Part shown: positions 16,881-26,380 of the stretch, in pieces
How the letters are laid out: each line of letters opens with the position of its first letter
Position numbering within the stretch: position 1 is the stretch's first letter
Origin: Chitinimonas viridis
Lineage (GTDB): Bacteria; Pseudomonadota; Gammaproteobacteria; Burkholderiales; Chitinimonadaceae
DNA length: 64,000 bases
Assembly: GCF_030409555.1 (NCBI RefSeq)
Contig: NZ_JAUFPU010000018.1
Location: 1-64,000, forward strand
Direction: 5' to 3'
Made by a program: the position numbers and the translations under genes
Notes under the pieces: model-generated
Seen by the model: only the letters and a program-made list of their open reading frames with translations
What the model was told of the DNA's origin: nothing
The model's database searches: none

Positions 16881-17420
16881 TCAGTCTAAGGCCAGCGGGT
16901 AGCTGGCGCGGCCGCGATTATCAAAGCACTGCATCGGCCCTTCCCAAGGGCCATCCTGCCACCGCGCCACTTCAAAGTCATTGCCCGTATAGCCGGCAAT
17001 GACTTTGGGCCAAAAGGCCTGTGCCGGCAGATTGCGCGGCACCTGCGCCACCTCCCACCTACCTGGCAAGGTATCAAAAACCTGCAGGGCCGCATGCTGC
17101 GCCAGACCCCGGCCGCGATAGCGGCGCAGCACAAAGTACTGCGCCATCCAGTATTGGCTATCCGGCCGGCAGACTATGTCGTTTACCAGTGCAAAGCCGG
17201 CATAGCGCCCATTCACCCTGAACACAAAGGGGTGATAATTGGCGTGCAGCCAATAGGCATCCAGCTTGTAGCCATACAGACCATGCTCGTCCAGCTCCAT
17301 GTCCCAGTATTCGGACAGATCGTGCTGGTAAAGCTCCAGCATGTGCTGGAGCGGCAGACGATCAGATGGGGTGGCGTGCATCACCCGTAAATCCAGCGAC
17401 GTGTTCTGCAGGTCTTCCAT
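16881..17420 (-). CDS. GNAT family N-acetyltransferase
   Basis: A 179-residue GNAT. Motif A is YFVLRRYRGRGLAQHAAL; the C-terminal part (WEVAQVPRNLPAQAFWPKVIAGY) fits the acetyltransferase fold often annotated as predicted acetyltransferase. GGAGG lies 8 bases upstream of the ATG at 17420, inside the end of rsgA. The rsgA stop codon is 1 base from this start, so the two genes are very likely one operon. The substrate is unknown. Confidence 0.8.
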   Translation of the reverse strand: MEDLQNTSLDLRVMHATPSDRLPLQHMLELYQHDLSEYWDMELDEHGLYGYKLDAYWLHANYHPFVFRVNGRYAGFALVNDIVCRPDSQYWMAQYFVLRRYRGRGLAQHAALQVFDTLPGRWEVAQVPRNLPAQAFWPKVIAGYTGNDFEVARWQDGPWEGPMQCFDNRGRASYPLALD

Positions 17421-17421
17421 C

Positions 17422-18492
17422 TCAAAACCTCCGCTTCTCGTTGGAGCGCGCCTTGCCTGCCTTGCCTATCACCTTCCACTTGGCCTGCATGGCCTTGCGC
17501 TCCAGCGGTGTCTGCTGGCTGCGGCGCACCTCGCGTAACAGCTTGTGGTAGTTCAGCAGCCGGTCTTCCGGCACCACCCCACGCACCGCGCAACCAGGCT
17601 CATCCTCATGCTGGCAATCACGGAAATGACAATGCACCGCCAGCGCCTCGATATCTTCGAAGGTCGCCGCCAGGCTCTCCTCATCCGCATCAGGCCGCCA
17701 GGTGCGTAGACCGGGGGTGTCGATGATGCAGACGCCCGATGGGCATAGGTGTAGTGAACGGGCCGTGGTGGTATGGCGGCCTCGGCCATCCCCCCGCCGC
17801 ACATCGCCCGTCAGCTGGCTTGCACTGCCGCTCAGGGTATTGGTCAGGGTGGACTTGCCCGCGCCCGAGGAACCCAGCAATACCAGCGTCTGCCCCGGCG
17901 CCAGCCACGGTGCTAGGTCAGCCACCGTATCGGGTGAAAGGGCATTGACGGCATAGGCCGGGATATTGCGAGGTAGCCGCTGGTGCACCTCGGCCATACG
18001 TGCCTCTACGGCATCGCCGATATCTGCCTTGGTCAGCACCACCACGCCCATCACGCCGCTGGCCTGCACCAGCGCCAGATAGCGCTCCATGCGCCGCAGG
18101 TTGTAGTCGTGATCCAGGCCCATGACCAGCAGGGCGGTATCGATATTGCTGGCCAGCGGTTGCCGCCTGCCATCGTTGGCGCGTCGGGCCAGGTGAGTAA
18201 AGGGCGGCAGCTGCTGGGCTATCCACCACTCGCCGTGGGCATGCGGCGCGACCACCACCCAATCCCCCACCGCCAGGCCCGTGCCCTGCTCCTGCAGTAG
18301 ATTGACCAGGGCGGGCAAGGCACGGGCAGTGTGTTCTGCCACACCGTCATGCACCTGCAGCAGGTCGCGTTGTACTTCGGTAATGCGCATCAAACAACTA
18401 CCCGGCGCTGCCGGGGGCAGGAATGCCAGCTGGCTGGCGAGTTGCGGGGTAAGGCCAATCTGACGCAGGGTTTCGAAATCGAATTCGATCAT
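17422..18492 (-). CDS. rsgA: Small-ribosomal-subunit biogenesis GTPase RsgA
   Basis: A circularly permuted GTPase of the RsgA/YjeQ family (356 residues from ATG 18492), which checks late 30S maturation. Order visible: N-terminal OB-fold region (about 20-100), G4 motif TKAD before the P-loop LLGSSGAGKSTL, G3 motif DTPG, then a C-terminal zinc finger CHFRDCQHEDEPGC. The Shine-Dalgarno is weak. A GTG at 18534 would add 14 residues without family support. It may be controlled through the long leader upstream, which has a 13-codon ORF. Confidence 0.92.
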   Translation of the reverse strand: MIEFDFETLRQIGLTPQLASQLAFLPPAAPGSCLMRITEVQRDLLQVHDGVAEHTARALPALVNLLQEQGTGLAVGDWVVVAPHAHGEWWIAQQLPPFTHLARRANDGRRQPLASNIDTALLVMGLDHDYNLRRMERYLALVQASGVMGVVVLTKADIGDAVEARMAEVHQRLPRNIPAYAVNALSPDTVADLAPWLAPGQTLVLLGSSGAGKSTLTNTLSGSASQLTGDVRRGDGRGRHTTTARSLHLCPSGVCIIDTPGLRTWRPDADEESLAATFEDIEALAVHCHFRDCQHEDEPGCAVRGVVPEDRLLNYHKLLREVRRSQQTPLERKAMQAKWKVIGKAGKARSNEKRRF

Positions 18493-18693
18493 GATGTCGT
18501 TGTATTCCAGGTCTTGTTGCGTGCAGCCGCGCACGACGCCGCCAGCCTATAGACCGGCAGCACAAAGAAGAGCGGAAGTCGGCCACACAACACGCGGGCG
18601 CCAACGCACCTGGCTTACAAACGACTTGGAACACAGACCAACCGGTGATTCAGTACATACCGGCAGGCAGGCAAAACAGGGGTGAGGCTAGGC

Positions 18694-18735
18694 TCAGGCA
18701 GTGGCCGACAGGAGGGCAAGGTCAAATGTCTTCAT
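18694..18735 (-). CDS. Putative 13-residue leader peptide upstream of rsgA
   Basis: ATG at 18735 with AGGAG 9 bases upstream opens a 13-codon frame, MKTFDLALLSATA, ending in TGA, about 200 bases before rsgA. A TTGACC -35-like element lies about 60-70 bases upstream on the minus strand. The good ribosome-binding site and short length suggest a translated leader or a microprotein. It resembles the leader before rtcB in length and in the L-x-S-A ending. Confidence 0.4.
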   Translation of the reverse strand: MKTFDLALLSATA

Positions 18736-19005
18736 GGCGCTGTGCTCCTGTGGTGGATGAAAGGTACATACAGTGTGATACCGAGGGGCGGCGCAGGTCA
18801 ACTACTTCAAGGTGCCGTAGCGCGCTTGTAGCGCCAGCCAAGCACTGCGCCTCAACATGCTGGCCCCCGCCACTAGCGGGGCCAGGTCTCGCCAGTGCGC
18901 AGGCCGGCTGCAAGGCATGAGGGCTTGGCGATGCTGGCCTGGCGCGGGCGTTCGCAGCAGCCAGCGCCGGGGGCAGTGGGCACCAGCAGGGTGTTGTACG
19001 CGCAG
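18736..19005. other. Intergenic region between the hybrid kinase and the rsgA leader
   Basis: This gene-free, GC-rich stretch contains an inverted repeat TGGCCCC...GGGGCCA (about 18867-18894) without a T tract, and a likely promoter (TTGACC...TATCAC, minus strand, about 18775-18805) for the leader ORF. Nothing else is recognised. Confidence 0.35.
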
Positions 19006-22000
19006 CTAGGCTGCCGGAAAGTGCTGCTCCACCTGCGCCAAAGCACTATCAATGGCGGCTTCAAACGCCAGCAGCAAGGTAGGCGTCTCGGAGCCCTTGC
19101 GCAATGCCGACTCCATCTGGGCTGCCAGCTCGGCCAGTTCCACCGCACCGATATTGCCGGCCACACCCAGCGTGGTATGTGCCAGGCGCTCTGCCGTCGC
19201 CCGGTCCCCGTCCCGCAAGGCGGCTTCCAGGTCGGCCACCGTATGCTTCAGAGCAGAGGGCAGTTTGGCCAGCATGCGGTGATAGAACTCCACCCTGCCG
19301 CCCATGCGCTCCAACGCGGTGGCAGTATCAAAGCCCAACAGCTGTACCACCGCCTCGCCCACGGGCGCTGCGGCTTCGGTAGCAGCAGTGCTGCTGGCCA
19401 AGCTCTGTGCAGGCACCGCAACGCCTGGGGTCAGCCACTGGGCGATGGTACGAAACATCATGTCCGGGTCGACCGGCTTGGTGATGCAGTCCTGCATGCC
19501 CTCCCGCAGGCAGCGTTCCCGCTCCTCCACCAGGGCGTGGGCCGTCATCGCCAAGACAGGCAAGCGATTAAAGCGGGCCTCCTGGCGTATCTTGATGGTG
19601 GCCTCATGGCCATCCATCTCCGGCATCTGCACGTCCATCAGGACCAGGCTGTAATAATCGGCCGGGTGCGCATGCAATAGCGTCAGCGCCTCGCGGCCGG
19701 TGCCGGCGATATCCACCACAAAGCCTTCGGTCTGCAGCAACTCCACCGCGATCTGCTGGTTGATTTCGTTGTCCTCGGCCAGCAGCACCTTGAAGCCGGG
19801 CCAGCGGGGCAGGCCATCGGCCGCTGCCGGCTTGAAATTGCGCTGATCCGCCGAATCAAACAGCGGCATCAGGGTGTCCACCAGGCTGGATAGATTGATG
19901 GGTTTGAGCAGGAAGCCGTCCACCGCCGCGGCCTCGGCGTGCTGGCGTACTTCCTCGCGGCCGAACGCCGTCACCAAGACAAACTTCGGCGGATGGCGTA
20001 GCTGGGCCCGGTTCAAGGCCTCCGCCACCTCTATCCCGTCCAGCCTCGGCATCTTCCAGTCGCAGAACACCACGTCATAGGGTTCATCCGCATCGGCATC
20101 ATGGATGGCCAGCAAGGCCTCTGCGCCATCACGAGCCGTATCGGCGCCTATCGAGAGGTTAAGCAAGGCATCGGCCAATATCTCGCATGCCACCGGATTG
20201 TCGTCTGCCACCAGCGCGCGCAAGCCTTGCAAGGCCACAGGTCGGGCAGATGGCGCCGGCTTGGTGTCGCGGGCAATGCCGAAGCTGGCGGTAAAACGGA
20301 AGGTGGAGCCTATGCCCACCTCGCTCTCCAAGCGTATCTCGCCACCCATCATGTTCACCAGCCGCTTGCAGATGGTCAGCCCCAGGCCCGTGCCGCCATA
20401 TTTGCGGGTGGTCGAGCCATCAGCCTGGGTAAAGGGCTGAAACAGCTGGGCCGCCTGCTGCGGCGTCATGCCTATACCCGAGTCACGCACGGCAAACTCC
20501 AGCGTCACGCCGCCCGCATGGTGAGAGACCAACCGGCAGCTCAGGTGTATTTCGCCACGCTCGGTAAACTTGATGGCATTGTTGGCTAGGTTGATCAGCA
20601 CCTGCCCCAGCCGCAGCGGATCACCCACCAGGTGCCTGGGGATATTGGGCGGTACCTGGAACAGGTACTCCAGCGATTTATCCTGCGCCTTCTGGCCGGT
20701 AACGGTAGCCACATTGGACAGCACTTCGTCCAGCGAGAACTCCACGTTCTCCATCTCCAGCTTGCCGGCCTCGATCTTGGTGAAATCCAGCACGTCGTTC
20801 AGCACCGTCAGCAGCGACACGCCCGCCTTGTGTATCTTGCTCACATAGTCATGCTGCTTGGCCGTCAGCTCGGTCTTGAGCGCCAGATAAGCCATGCCGA
20901 TGACAGCATTCATCGGTGTGCGTATCTCGTGGCTCATATTGGCCAGGAACTCGCTCTTGAGCTTGGACGCATTCTCTGCCACCAGCATGGCACGGCGCAG
21001 TGCGCCTTCCTGTTCCAGCAGGCGGTCATTGGCTTCCATCAGTTCGTGTGTACGCTGCTCCACCCGCTCTTCCAACACCCGCTCGGAAGATTGCAGCGTC
21101 TCAACCAGCTCCTGGTTAACCGCCAGCGCTTCGGCCTGCGCCTTCTCTTTTTCCAGTCGGATAGAGTTGAAGCGGTCTGCCAGGGCAAAGGCCAGCAGCA
21201 GCATCTCCAGGGCAGAGCCAAACTGCATGCCGTTGACGGTGATGAAGTTGGTGGGCAGCAGGCCAAAGCTGCGCAGGCCCGTCATGGTGGCCGCCAGCAG
21301 CAGCACGCTGAAGGCCACCACAAAATAGGCTGCGCTGCGCTGCTGCCGTATCAGGCACACGATGCCCACCGCCAGCACCAGCAACATGGTCGCCGAATCC
21401 AGGGCAATGGCGGGCATGATGGTGGTGCGGAAGGAGTACAGAAAGCCGATGATCTGCAACAGATGCAGGCCTACCACGCCCAGCAGCACCTTATCGAGCA
21501 CAGGCACATTCCTGGCGGTTTCCAGCAGGCGCCGCATGAACAGCAGCAACATGATGCAGGTAGTGGCGAACCCTATCATGGTCGACACCTTTGACCAGGC
21601 GGGGGAATTGGGCCACAGGAACTCATAGGCCACGCCGTTGTAGCAGGCCAGCGACATCGCCGCGCTGGTGATAAAGCAGACGTACAGCAGATAGGACTGG
21701 TCACGCAACGCCACGAACAGCAGCAGGTTGAACAGCCCCATGGCCATCACCATGCCAAAATACCAGGCCTGTCCCATGTAATCGCGGCGCTCGTGCTCGG
21801 CAAAGGCAGCACTACGCCATAGCCGGATCGGGATATCCATGGAGCTTTCCGACTCCAGCTTCAGGTAGTAGGTCTGCTCCGCACCTGCCGGCACCGTTAG
21901 GGGCAGCACATAAAAGCGGTTGGCATAGGGCCTGTCGGCAAAGCGCAGCCCGCTGCCGCTCAAAAGCATGCTGTATCCCTGCCCAGGCAGCGGCTGGAAG

Positions 22001-22374
22001 AACTCGATCTTCTCGTGATGGGCGTAGGCAATCTCAAGCAGGCGCGCATCCGGCTGCTTGCCTGTATTGCGCAGCTTCACCCTTAGCCACCAGGCGGAAT
22101 CCGATAGCCCGAAGTTGAGCGCATCGCCCTTCGTCGGTCGCGTCTCGAAACGCGAAGCGTATTCCGGCCGCTGTACATCCATCAGTGACAGGCTGCGCGA
22201 AGGGTCTTCCAGTACCTCGATATAGCTGGTCAGCAGTACCGCATCGGGATCGTCCTGGCTCAGGGCCAGCATCGGCGATTCGGCCGCCATGGCCGCTGCC
22301 ATGCAGAGGCACAGCACCAGCAGGCAATGCAGGACGCTATGGAATGGACGGTGGTAGCTGGAGTGCACGGACAT
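19006..22374 (-). CDS. Hybrid sensor histidine kinase (7TMR-DISM, HisKA, HATPase, two REC, Hpt)
   Basis: An inner-membrane hybrid kinase of 1,122 residues from ATG 22374. Order: signal peptide; periplasmic 7TMR-DISM extracellular domain (about 40-190), often linked to carbohydrate sensing; seven membrane helices (about 200-400); coiled coil; HisKA with phospho-His in [14 protein letters not shown]; HATPase with [20 protein letters not shown] and GTGLGL; a REC with [11 protein letters not shown]; a second REC with [11 protein letters not shown]; and a C-terminal Hpt with [12 protein letters not shown]. It is thus a complete phosphorelay in one chain. The usual Hpt motif HTLKG is altered to HTTLG. 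No cognate regulator is adjacent; it is divergent from the GMC oxidoreductase gene. Confidence 0.9.
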   Translation of the reverse strand: MSVHSSYHRPFHSVLHCLLVLCLCMAAAMAAESPMLALSQDDPDAVLLTSYIEVLEDPSRSLSLMDVQRPEYASRFETRPTKGDALNFGLSDSAWWLRVKLRNTGKQPDARLLEIAYAHHEKIEFFQPLPGQGYSMLLSGSGLRFADRPYANRFYVLPLTVPAGAEQTYYLKLESESSMDIPIRLWRSAAFAEHERRDYMGQAWYFGMVMAMGLFNLLLFVALRDQSYLLYVCFITSAAMSLACYNGVAYEFLWPNSPAWSKVSTMIGFATTCIMLLLFMRRLLETARNVPVLDKVLLGVVGLHLLQIIGFLYSFRTTIMPAIALDSATMLLVLAVGIVCLIRQQRSAAYFVVAFSVLLLAATMTGLRSFGLLPTNFITVNGMQFGSALEMLLLAFALADRFNSIRLEKEKAQAEALAVNQELVETLQSSERVLEERVEQRTHELMEANDRLLEQEGALRRAMLVAENASKLKSEFLANMSHEIRTPMNAVIGMAYLALKTELTAKQHDYVSKIHKAGVSLLTVLNDVLDFTKIEAGKLEMENVEFSLDEVLSNVATVTGQKAQDKSLEYLFQVPPNIPRHLVGDPLRLGQVLINLANNAIKFTERGEIHLSCRLVSHHAGGVTLEFAVRDSGIGMTPQQAAQLFQPFTQADGSTTRKYGGTGLGLTICKRLVNMMGGEIRLESEVGIGSTFRFTASFGIARDTKPAPSARPVALQGLRALVADDNPVACEILADALLNLSIGADTARDGAEALLAIHDADADEPYDVVFCDWKMPRLDGIEVAEALNRAQLRHPPKFVLVTAFGREEVRQHAEAAAVDGFLLKPINLSSLVDTLMPLFDSADQRNFKPAAADGLPRWPGFKVLLAEDNEINQQIAVELLQTEGFVVDIAGTGREALTLLHAHPADYYSLVLMDVQMPEMDGHEATIKIRQEARFNRLPVLAMTAHALVEERERCLREGMQDCITKPVDPDMMFRTIAQWLTPGVAVPAQSLASSTAATEAAAPVGEAVVQLLGFDTATALERMGGRVEFYHRMLAKLPSALKHTVADLEAALRDGDRATAERLAHTTLGVAGNIGAVELAELAAQMESALRKGSETPTLLLAFEAAIDSALAQVEQHFPAA

Positions 22375-22641
22375 ATTCTTTGGTGGTGCCAGGCCGTCGG
22401 GCGCGGGGTCATCCTCCGGCGGCATGGCGCAAACAGTGCCCGCGCCTTCGATTGCCACACGGCCGGGGACGACATCGGCCCTGCGCATCACCGCTGTTAC
22501 AGACTGAGGTTGGGGTAGGCGCCCTGCCAAGCAAGGGAAACACTGCATCCTAGCAGATCAGGCACCCTTTTCTAATGCTGGCTTGTTGACCAGGCTCAAC
22601 TAAACTCCAGCACAGTTTGTTACCCAGTGAGAGCCCGCAAC

Positions 22642-24411
22642 ATGTCCTTTGCTCCGGAATATGAAGCCATCATTATCGGTAGTGGTTTTGGTGGCGCGGT
22701 GATGTGCGCCCGACTCAGCAAGCGCTGGCCCGGCCAGGTCTTGCTGCTGGAGCGCGGCAAGGCTTATCCACAAGGCAGTTTCCCACGCAGCCCGGCGGAC
22801 CTGGCCAATAACTTCTGGTGTCCTGATGATGCCGCAGGCAACCGTCCCCGCCATGTACGCAAGCAGAAGGTGGCCAAGGGCAGGCTGCTGGGCATGTTCG
22901 ATGTGCGTAGCTTCGCACATATGGATACCGTCACCTGCGCCGGTCTGGGCGGCGGTTCGCTGATCTACGCCAATGTGTTCCTGCGCCCACCCGAGCACAC
23001 CTTCAACCAGCACTGGCCCAGCCAGCTCAAGCTCGCCACCCTGGCCCCCTATTACGATGTGGCCCAGTCGGTCCTGGGCGCCCGCATCATCCCTCCCCAT
23101 CAGGATCAATCCGACCGCCGCTTTATCCTGCGCACCCATCAGTTTCAGCGCTTTGCCGCCGAGCAGAAGCTCAGCAGCAAGCTGGCCGATATTGCCGTGT
23201 ACTTCGGCAATGGCTACAGCTACGGCAAGCAGGCCCAAGCCACCCAGATAGGCCTGCAGGAGCCCAACCGCTACGGCGCGGTGCAGACCTCCTGCACCTA
23301 CTGCGGCGAGTGCGACATAGGCTGCAATGTGCATGCCAAGAACACCACCGACCTCAATTACCTGCACGTGGCACGTACCGTACATGGCGCCAAGGTGCAG
23401 ACCCAGGCACAGGTCCAGCGCATCGTGCCGCTCAATGCCCAGGGCGAGGATGATGCCAATGCCAAGGGAGAGCATGGCTACCGCGTGTACTTCGACGACT
23501 TCGAGCACGATACCGTGACCGCCGTTACCAGCCGGCGGGTTGTCGTCTCTGCGGGCACCTTGGGCAGCAACGAGTTGCTGCTGCGCTGCCGCGACATCCA
23601 TCGCAGCCTACCCGCCATCAGCCAGCGGCTGGGCTACCGTTTTTCCGGCAACGGCGATTTTCTGTCTTTCGCCCTCGACAGCAAAGTACCGGTGAACTCC
23701 ACCTATGGCCCGGTCATCACCCAGTACACAGACCACCATCTGTTCGAGCAATACGACCCGCAGCGCGCCTTCCTGCTGGAGGACGCCAGCGTCCCCACCC
23801 ATGCGGCCTGGGCCATGGCCGCCCTGCAGCCGGTACTGCACCCCTGGGACAAGTTCAAGGCCCTGCTGCAGGTGGCGTGGGCAGCCGTCTGCTCGCTCTA
23901 CCCGGGCCGCAAGAACCAGCAGGTGGGCTTTCTGCTCAACCGGCTGCTGCAGCACGATATCACCCAGTACAGCGCCGTATTGCTGTGCATGGGCCAGGAT
24001 CAGGCCGATGGCCGTTTCTCGCTGAACCCGGCCGGCTACCTGGACCTGGACTGGCCGCAAAAGACCAGCCAGCCGCTATACGATGCCATCCTGGCGCTGG
24101 GGGAGCGCTTCAATCGCTTTATTGGCGGTGAGGTGTTCCTGCCCCTGCCCACCTGGCTGCGCCCCATGCGTAACAATGTTACCGTCCACCCCTTGGGGGG
24201 CTGTACCCTGGCCGATAGCCCTGAGGCCGGCGTGGTCAGCGCTGCCGAGGCCGATCGAGGCCAGGTATTCGGCTACCAGGGGCTGTATGTCGCCGATGGC
24301 GCCATCATGCCCACCGCACTGGGAGCCAACCCTGCCGCCACCATTGCCGCGCTGTCAGAATGGATAGCCCATGGCATCACCGGCCAAGCTCCGACAGACA
24401 GCCTGTTGTAG
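22642..24411 (+). CDS. GMC-family (cholesterol-oxidase-like) FAD oxidoreductase
   Basis: A 589-residue flavoprotein. The FAD dinucleotide motif is IIGSGFGGAVMCARL near the N-terminus; GLGGGSLIYANV and VHPLGGCTLAD are the family's substrate and FAD loops, and YVADGAIMPTALGANPAATI is the GMC C-terminal signature. It resembles the cholesterol-oxidase-like branch that oxidises steroid or alicyclic alcohols. It has an inserted Cys cluster, CTYCGECDIGC, reported in some members, which could bind iron-sulfur or zinc. ATG 22642 is supported by a purine-rich site. Only 82 bp separate it from the hydrolase gene, so the two probably form one lipid-modifying operon. Confidence 0.85.
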   Translation: MSFAPEYEAIIIGSGFGGAVMCARLSKRWPGQVLLLERGKAYPQGSFPRSPADLANNFWCPDDAAGNRPRHVRKQKVAKGRLLGMFDVRSFAHMDTVTCAGLGGGSLIYANVFLRPPEHTFNQHWPSQLKLATLAPYYDVAQSVLGARIIPPHQDQSDRRFILRTHQFQRFAAEQKLSSKLADIAVYFGNGYSYGKQAQATQIGLQEPNRYGAVQTSCTYCGECDIGCNVHAKNTTDLNYLHVARTVHGAKVQTQAQVQRIVPLNAQGEDDANAKGEHGYRVYFDDFEHDTVTAVTSRRVVVSAGTLGSNELLLRCRDIHRSLPAISQRLGYRFSGNGDFLSFALDSKVPVNSTYGPVITQYTDHHLFEQYDPQRAFLLEDASVPTHAAWAMAALQPVLHPWDKFKALLQVAWAAVCSLYPGRKNQQVGFLLNRLLQHDITQYSAVLLCMGQDQADGRFSLNPAGYLDLDWPQKTSQPLYDAILALGERFNRFIGGEVFLPLPTWLRPMRNNVTVHPLGGCTLADSPEAGVVSAAEADRGQVFGYQGLYVADGAIMPTALGANPAATIAALSEWIAHGITGQAPTDSLL

Positions 24412-24493
24412 CGAGGTGTGCAAGCAAGCGCTGCCGATCCACCAAGCCGGGTTTGGTTAGGGCCCCTAAGCATAAGAACAGAAGGAGAGAGGC

Positions 24494-26239
24494 ATGAACG
24501 AACATCTCAGCGGCATACGCATACATTTTGCCGAGACCATGAGCGGCTACGCCAGCCTGGGCGGCAGCAGCTTCAGCGATGGTTTCGAGGAGGGTCGCGC
24601 TGCGGGCCTGCCGCTGGCTTTGCATGTCAACGTCGATGTCGATGACCTGAAAACCTTTCTCGATACTGCCGAGCACGCGGCGCAATTGACAGGCTATGTC
24701 GAAGGCCCGCTGGTGGGTGGCCGGGCCGAGGTGGAGTCGGGCCGCTTCATGCTGATGCCCAACACGGCAGACCGCGATCGCAAGGTCATGAACTACCGGG
24801 TCTATTGCCGCAACGAGGATGGCGAGCGCTTTACCCTGGCAGGCGAAAAGGAAGTGCAGCACCACTTCGGTTTTGACCTGTGGCACGACACCACCACGCT
24901 CTATACCAACCTGTTTGTCGGCCATGTCACGCCCGAGCAGGCGCCGCAGAGCGATCTGCTGGCCACCGGCATACTGAGCCTGGGTGTGGTGGATTTTGCC
25001 AAGGTGCTGCGCACCGTGCGGGCGACCGATGCAGCAGGCAACAACAGCCTGGTCGGGCTGGCTGCCTTTGGCGAATTCTTCGCCGGCTCGCTCTGGCAGA
25101 TCTACGGCCCCTCCTTGCCACCCAGGCCCTATGAGGCACCCCGACTCTACCCACGCTACACCACGGAGGGCGTACAAGGCGCCTGCATCAGCGAGCATGC
25201 CTTCACTACCGGCGACGGCTTGGGGCTATCACTGACCCGCTTCCAGCGCGCCAGTTGCGATGATGTGGTCCTGATCATCCACGGCCTGACCACTTCGTCC
25301 GACATGTTCATCATGCCCGAGCACGAGAACCTTGTGCAGCACCTGCTGGATCAAGGTTATGGGGATGTCTTCACACTCGATCATCGTGGCAGCAACCGCT
25401 TCCCCTACAACCTGGTCCGGGGCAGCGCCAACCTGGACGATCTGGCGCTGTATGACCACCCCGCTGCCATCGCCACCCTGCGCCAGCTGGTCGGCCCGCA
25501 CAAGCGCATCCATGTGATCGCGCACTGCGTCGGCGCCCTCACCTTCGGCATGAGCCTGTTCGCCGGCCAGGTGGGTGGCGTCAGTAGCGTGATCCTCAAC
25601 AGCATTGCCCTGACCGCCCGCGTGCCACCCTTTTCCAAGCTGAAACTGGGCTTGGGGCCATTTGCCTGTGATTGGCTGCTGGGGGTGGAATATGTCAATC
25701 CGCGCTGGCGGCACCAGCCGGCCTGGTCGGCCGGCAAGCTGCTGGCCATGGGGGTAGATTGGTTCCACCATGAATGCGATTCGTCCGAATGCCATATGCT
25801 GAGCTTTATGTGGGGCGCCGGCAAACCTGCCCTGTTCATGCACGAAAACATGGCCAAGGAGACCCACGATAGGCTGGGCGATCTGTTTGGCGGCATCAGC
25901 GTCAACTACTACCGCCATGTGCTCAAGATGGTGAACGCCAACCACGACACAGTGAAGTTCGAGCCGGGCAATCCACGCTATGCCGCCCTGCCCGACAATT
26001 ACTTCTCCCAGGCCAGCAAGGTCACCACCCCCATGCTGTTGGTACAGGGGCAGGAGAACCGGGTGTTCGCTGATTCCAACATACTTTGCCATCAGCGGCT
26101 GGAGCAGATCGTCCCTGGCCGCCACCAACTGCATGTCTTCCCCGGCTATGGCCACCAGGACATCTTCATGGGCAAGAATGTCGCCACCGACATCTTCCCC
26201 CGTCTGCTGTCCTTCCTGCGGGTCCATAGCCATGCCTAG
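24494..26239 (+). CDS. Alpha/beta hydrolase with N-terminal accessory domain and Cys nucleophile
   Basis: A 581-residue protein. Residues 1-200 form an accessory beta-rich domain (MSGYASLGGSSFSDGFEEG, FTLAGEKEVQHH) found fused to or next to GMC oxidoreductases. Residues about 230-580 form an alpha/beta hydrolase: oxyanion HGLTTSSDMF, a nucleophile elbow AHCVGAL in which Cys replaces the usual Ser, and a late His in FPGYGHQDIF. Cys nucleophiles occur in dienelactone hydrolases and some lipase relatives. Two signals support the start: GGAGAGAGG before ATG 24494 and short spacing to the GMC gene. Likely an esterase or lactonase working with the oxidoreductase. Confidence 0.78.
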   Translation: MNEHLSGIRIHFAETMSGYASLGGSSFSDGFEEGRAAGLPLALHVNVDVDDLKTFLDTAEHAAQLTGYVEGPLVGGRAEVESGRFMLMPNTADRDRKVMNYRVYCRNEDGERFTLAGEKEVQHHFGFDLWHDTTTLYTNLFVGHVTPEQAPQSDLLATGILSLGVVDFAKVLRTVRATDAAGNNSLVGLAAFGEFFAGSLWQIYGPSLPPRPYEAPRLYPRYTTEGVQGACISEHAFTTGDGLGLSLTRFQRASCDDVVLIIHGLTTSSDMFIMPEHENLVQHLLDQGYGDVFTLDHRGSNRFPYNLVRGSANLDDLALYDHPAAIATLRQLVGPHKRIHVIAHCVGALTFGMSLFAGQVGGVSSVILNSIALTARVPPFSKLKLGLGPFACDWLLGVEYVNPRWRHQPAWSAGKLLAMGVDWFHHECDSSECHMLSFMWGAGKPALFMHENMAKETHDRLGDLFGGISVNYYRHVLKMVNANHDTVKFEPGNPRYAALPDNYFSQASKVTTPMLLVQGQENRVFADSNILCHQRLEQIVPGRHQLHVFPGYGHQDIFMGKNVATDIFPRLLSFLRVHSHA

Positions 26240-26244
26240 CGCCG

Positions 26245-26330
26245 GTTATGAACTCAGGCCATGGAGGGTGGGTGACGCCTGCCCAGGCGCTGGGTATGCC
26301 CTGCAACGCAGCCTCAACTGCAAGGTGCTA
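26245..26330 (+). repeat. Degenerate third copy of the hairpin repeat element
   Basis: Just after the hydrolase stop codon lies GACGCCTGCCCAGGCGC...ATGCCCTGCAACGCAGCCT, colinear with the interior of the element at 12152-12255 but diverged. The similarity is by eye only. Confidence 0.35.
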
Positions 26331-26380
26331 TACCCCACCGATATGACGAACTCTTTCATCAGACAGACCTCCAGCACATC

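Noticed and set aside
22600-23601. Long minus-strand ORF of 333 codons inside the GMC oxidoreductase gene
   Set aside because: It is antisense to a well-supported enzyme, has low-complexity hydrophobic composition typical of high-GC antisense frames, and no ribosome-binding site.
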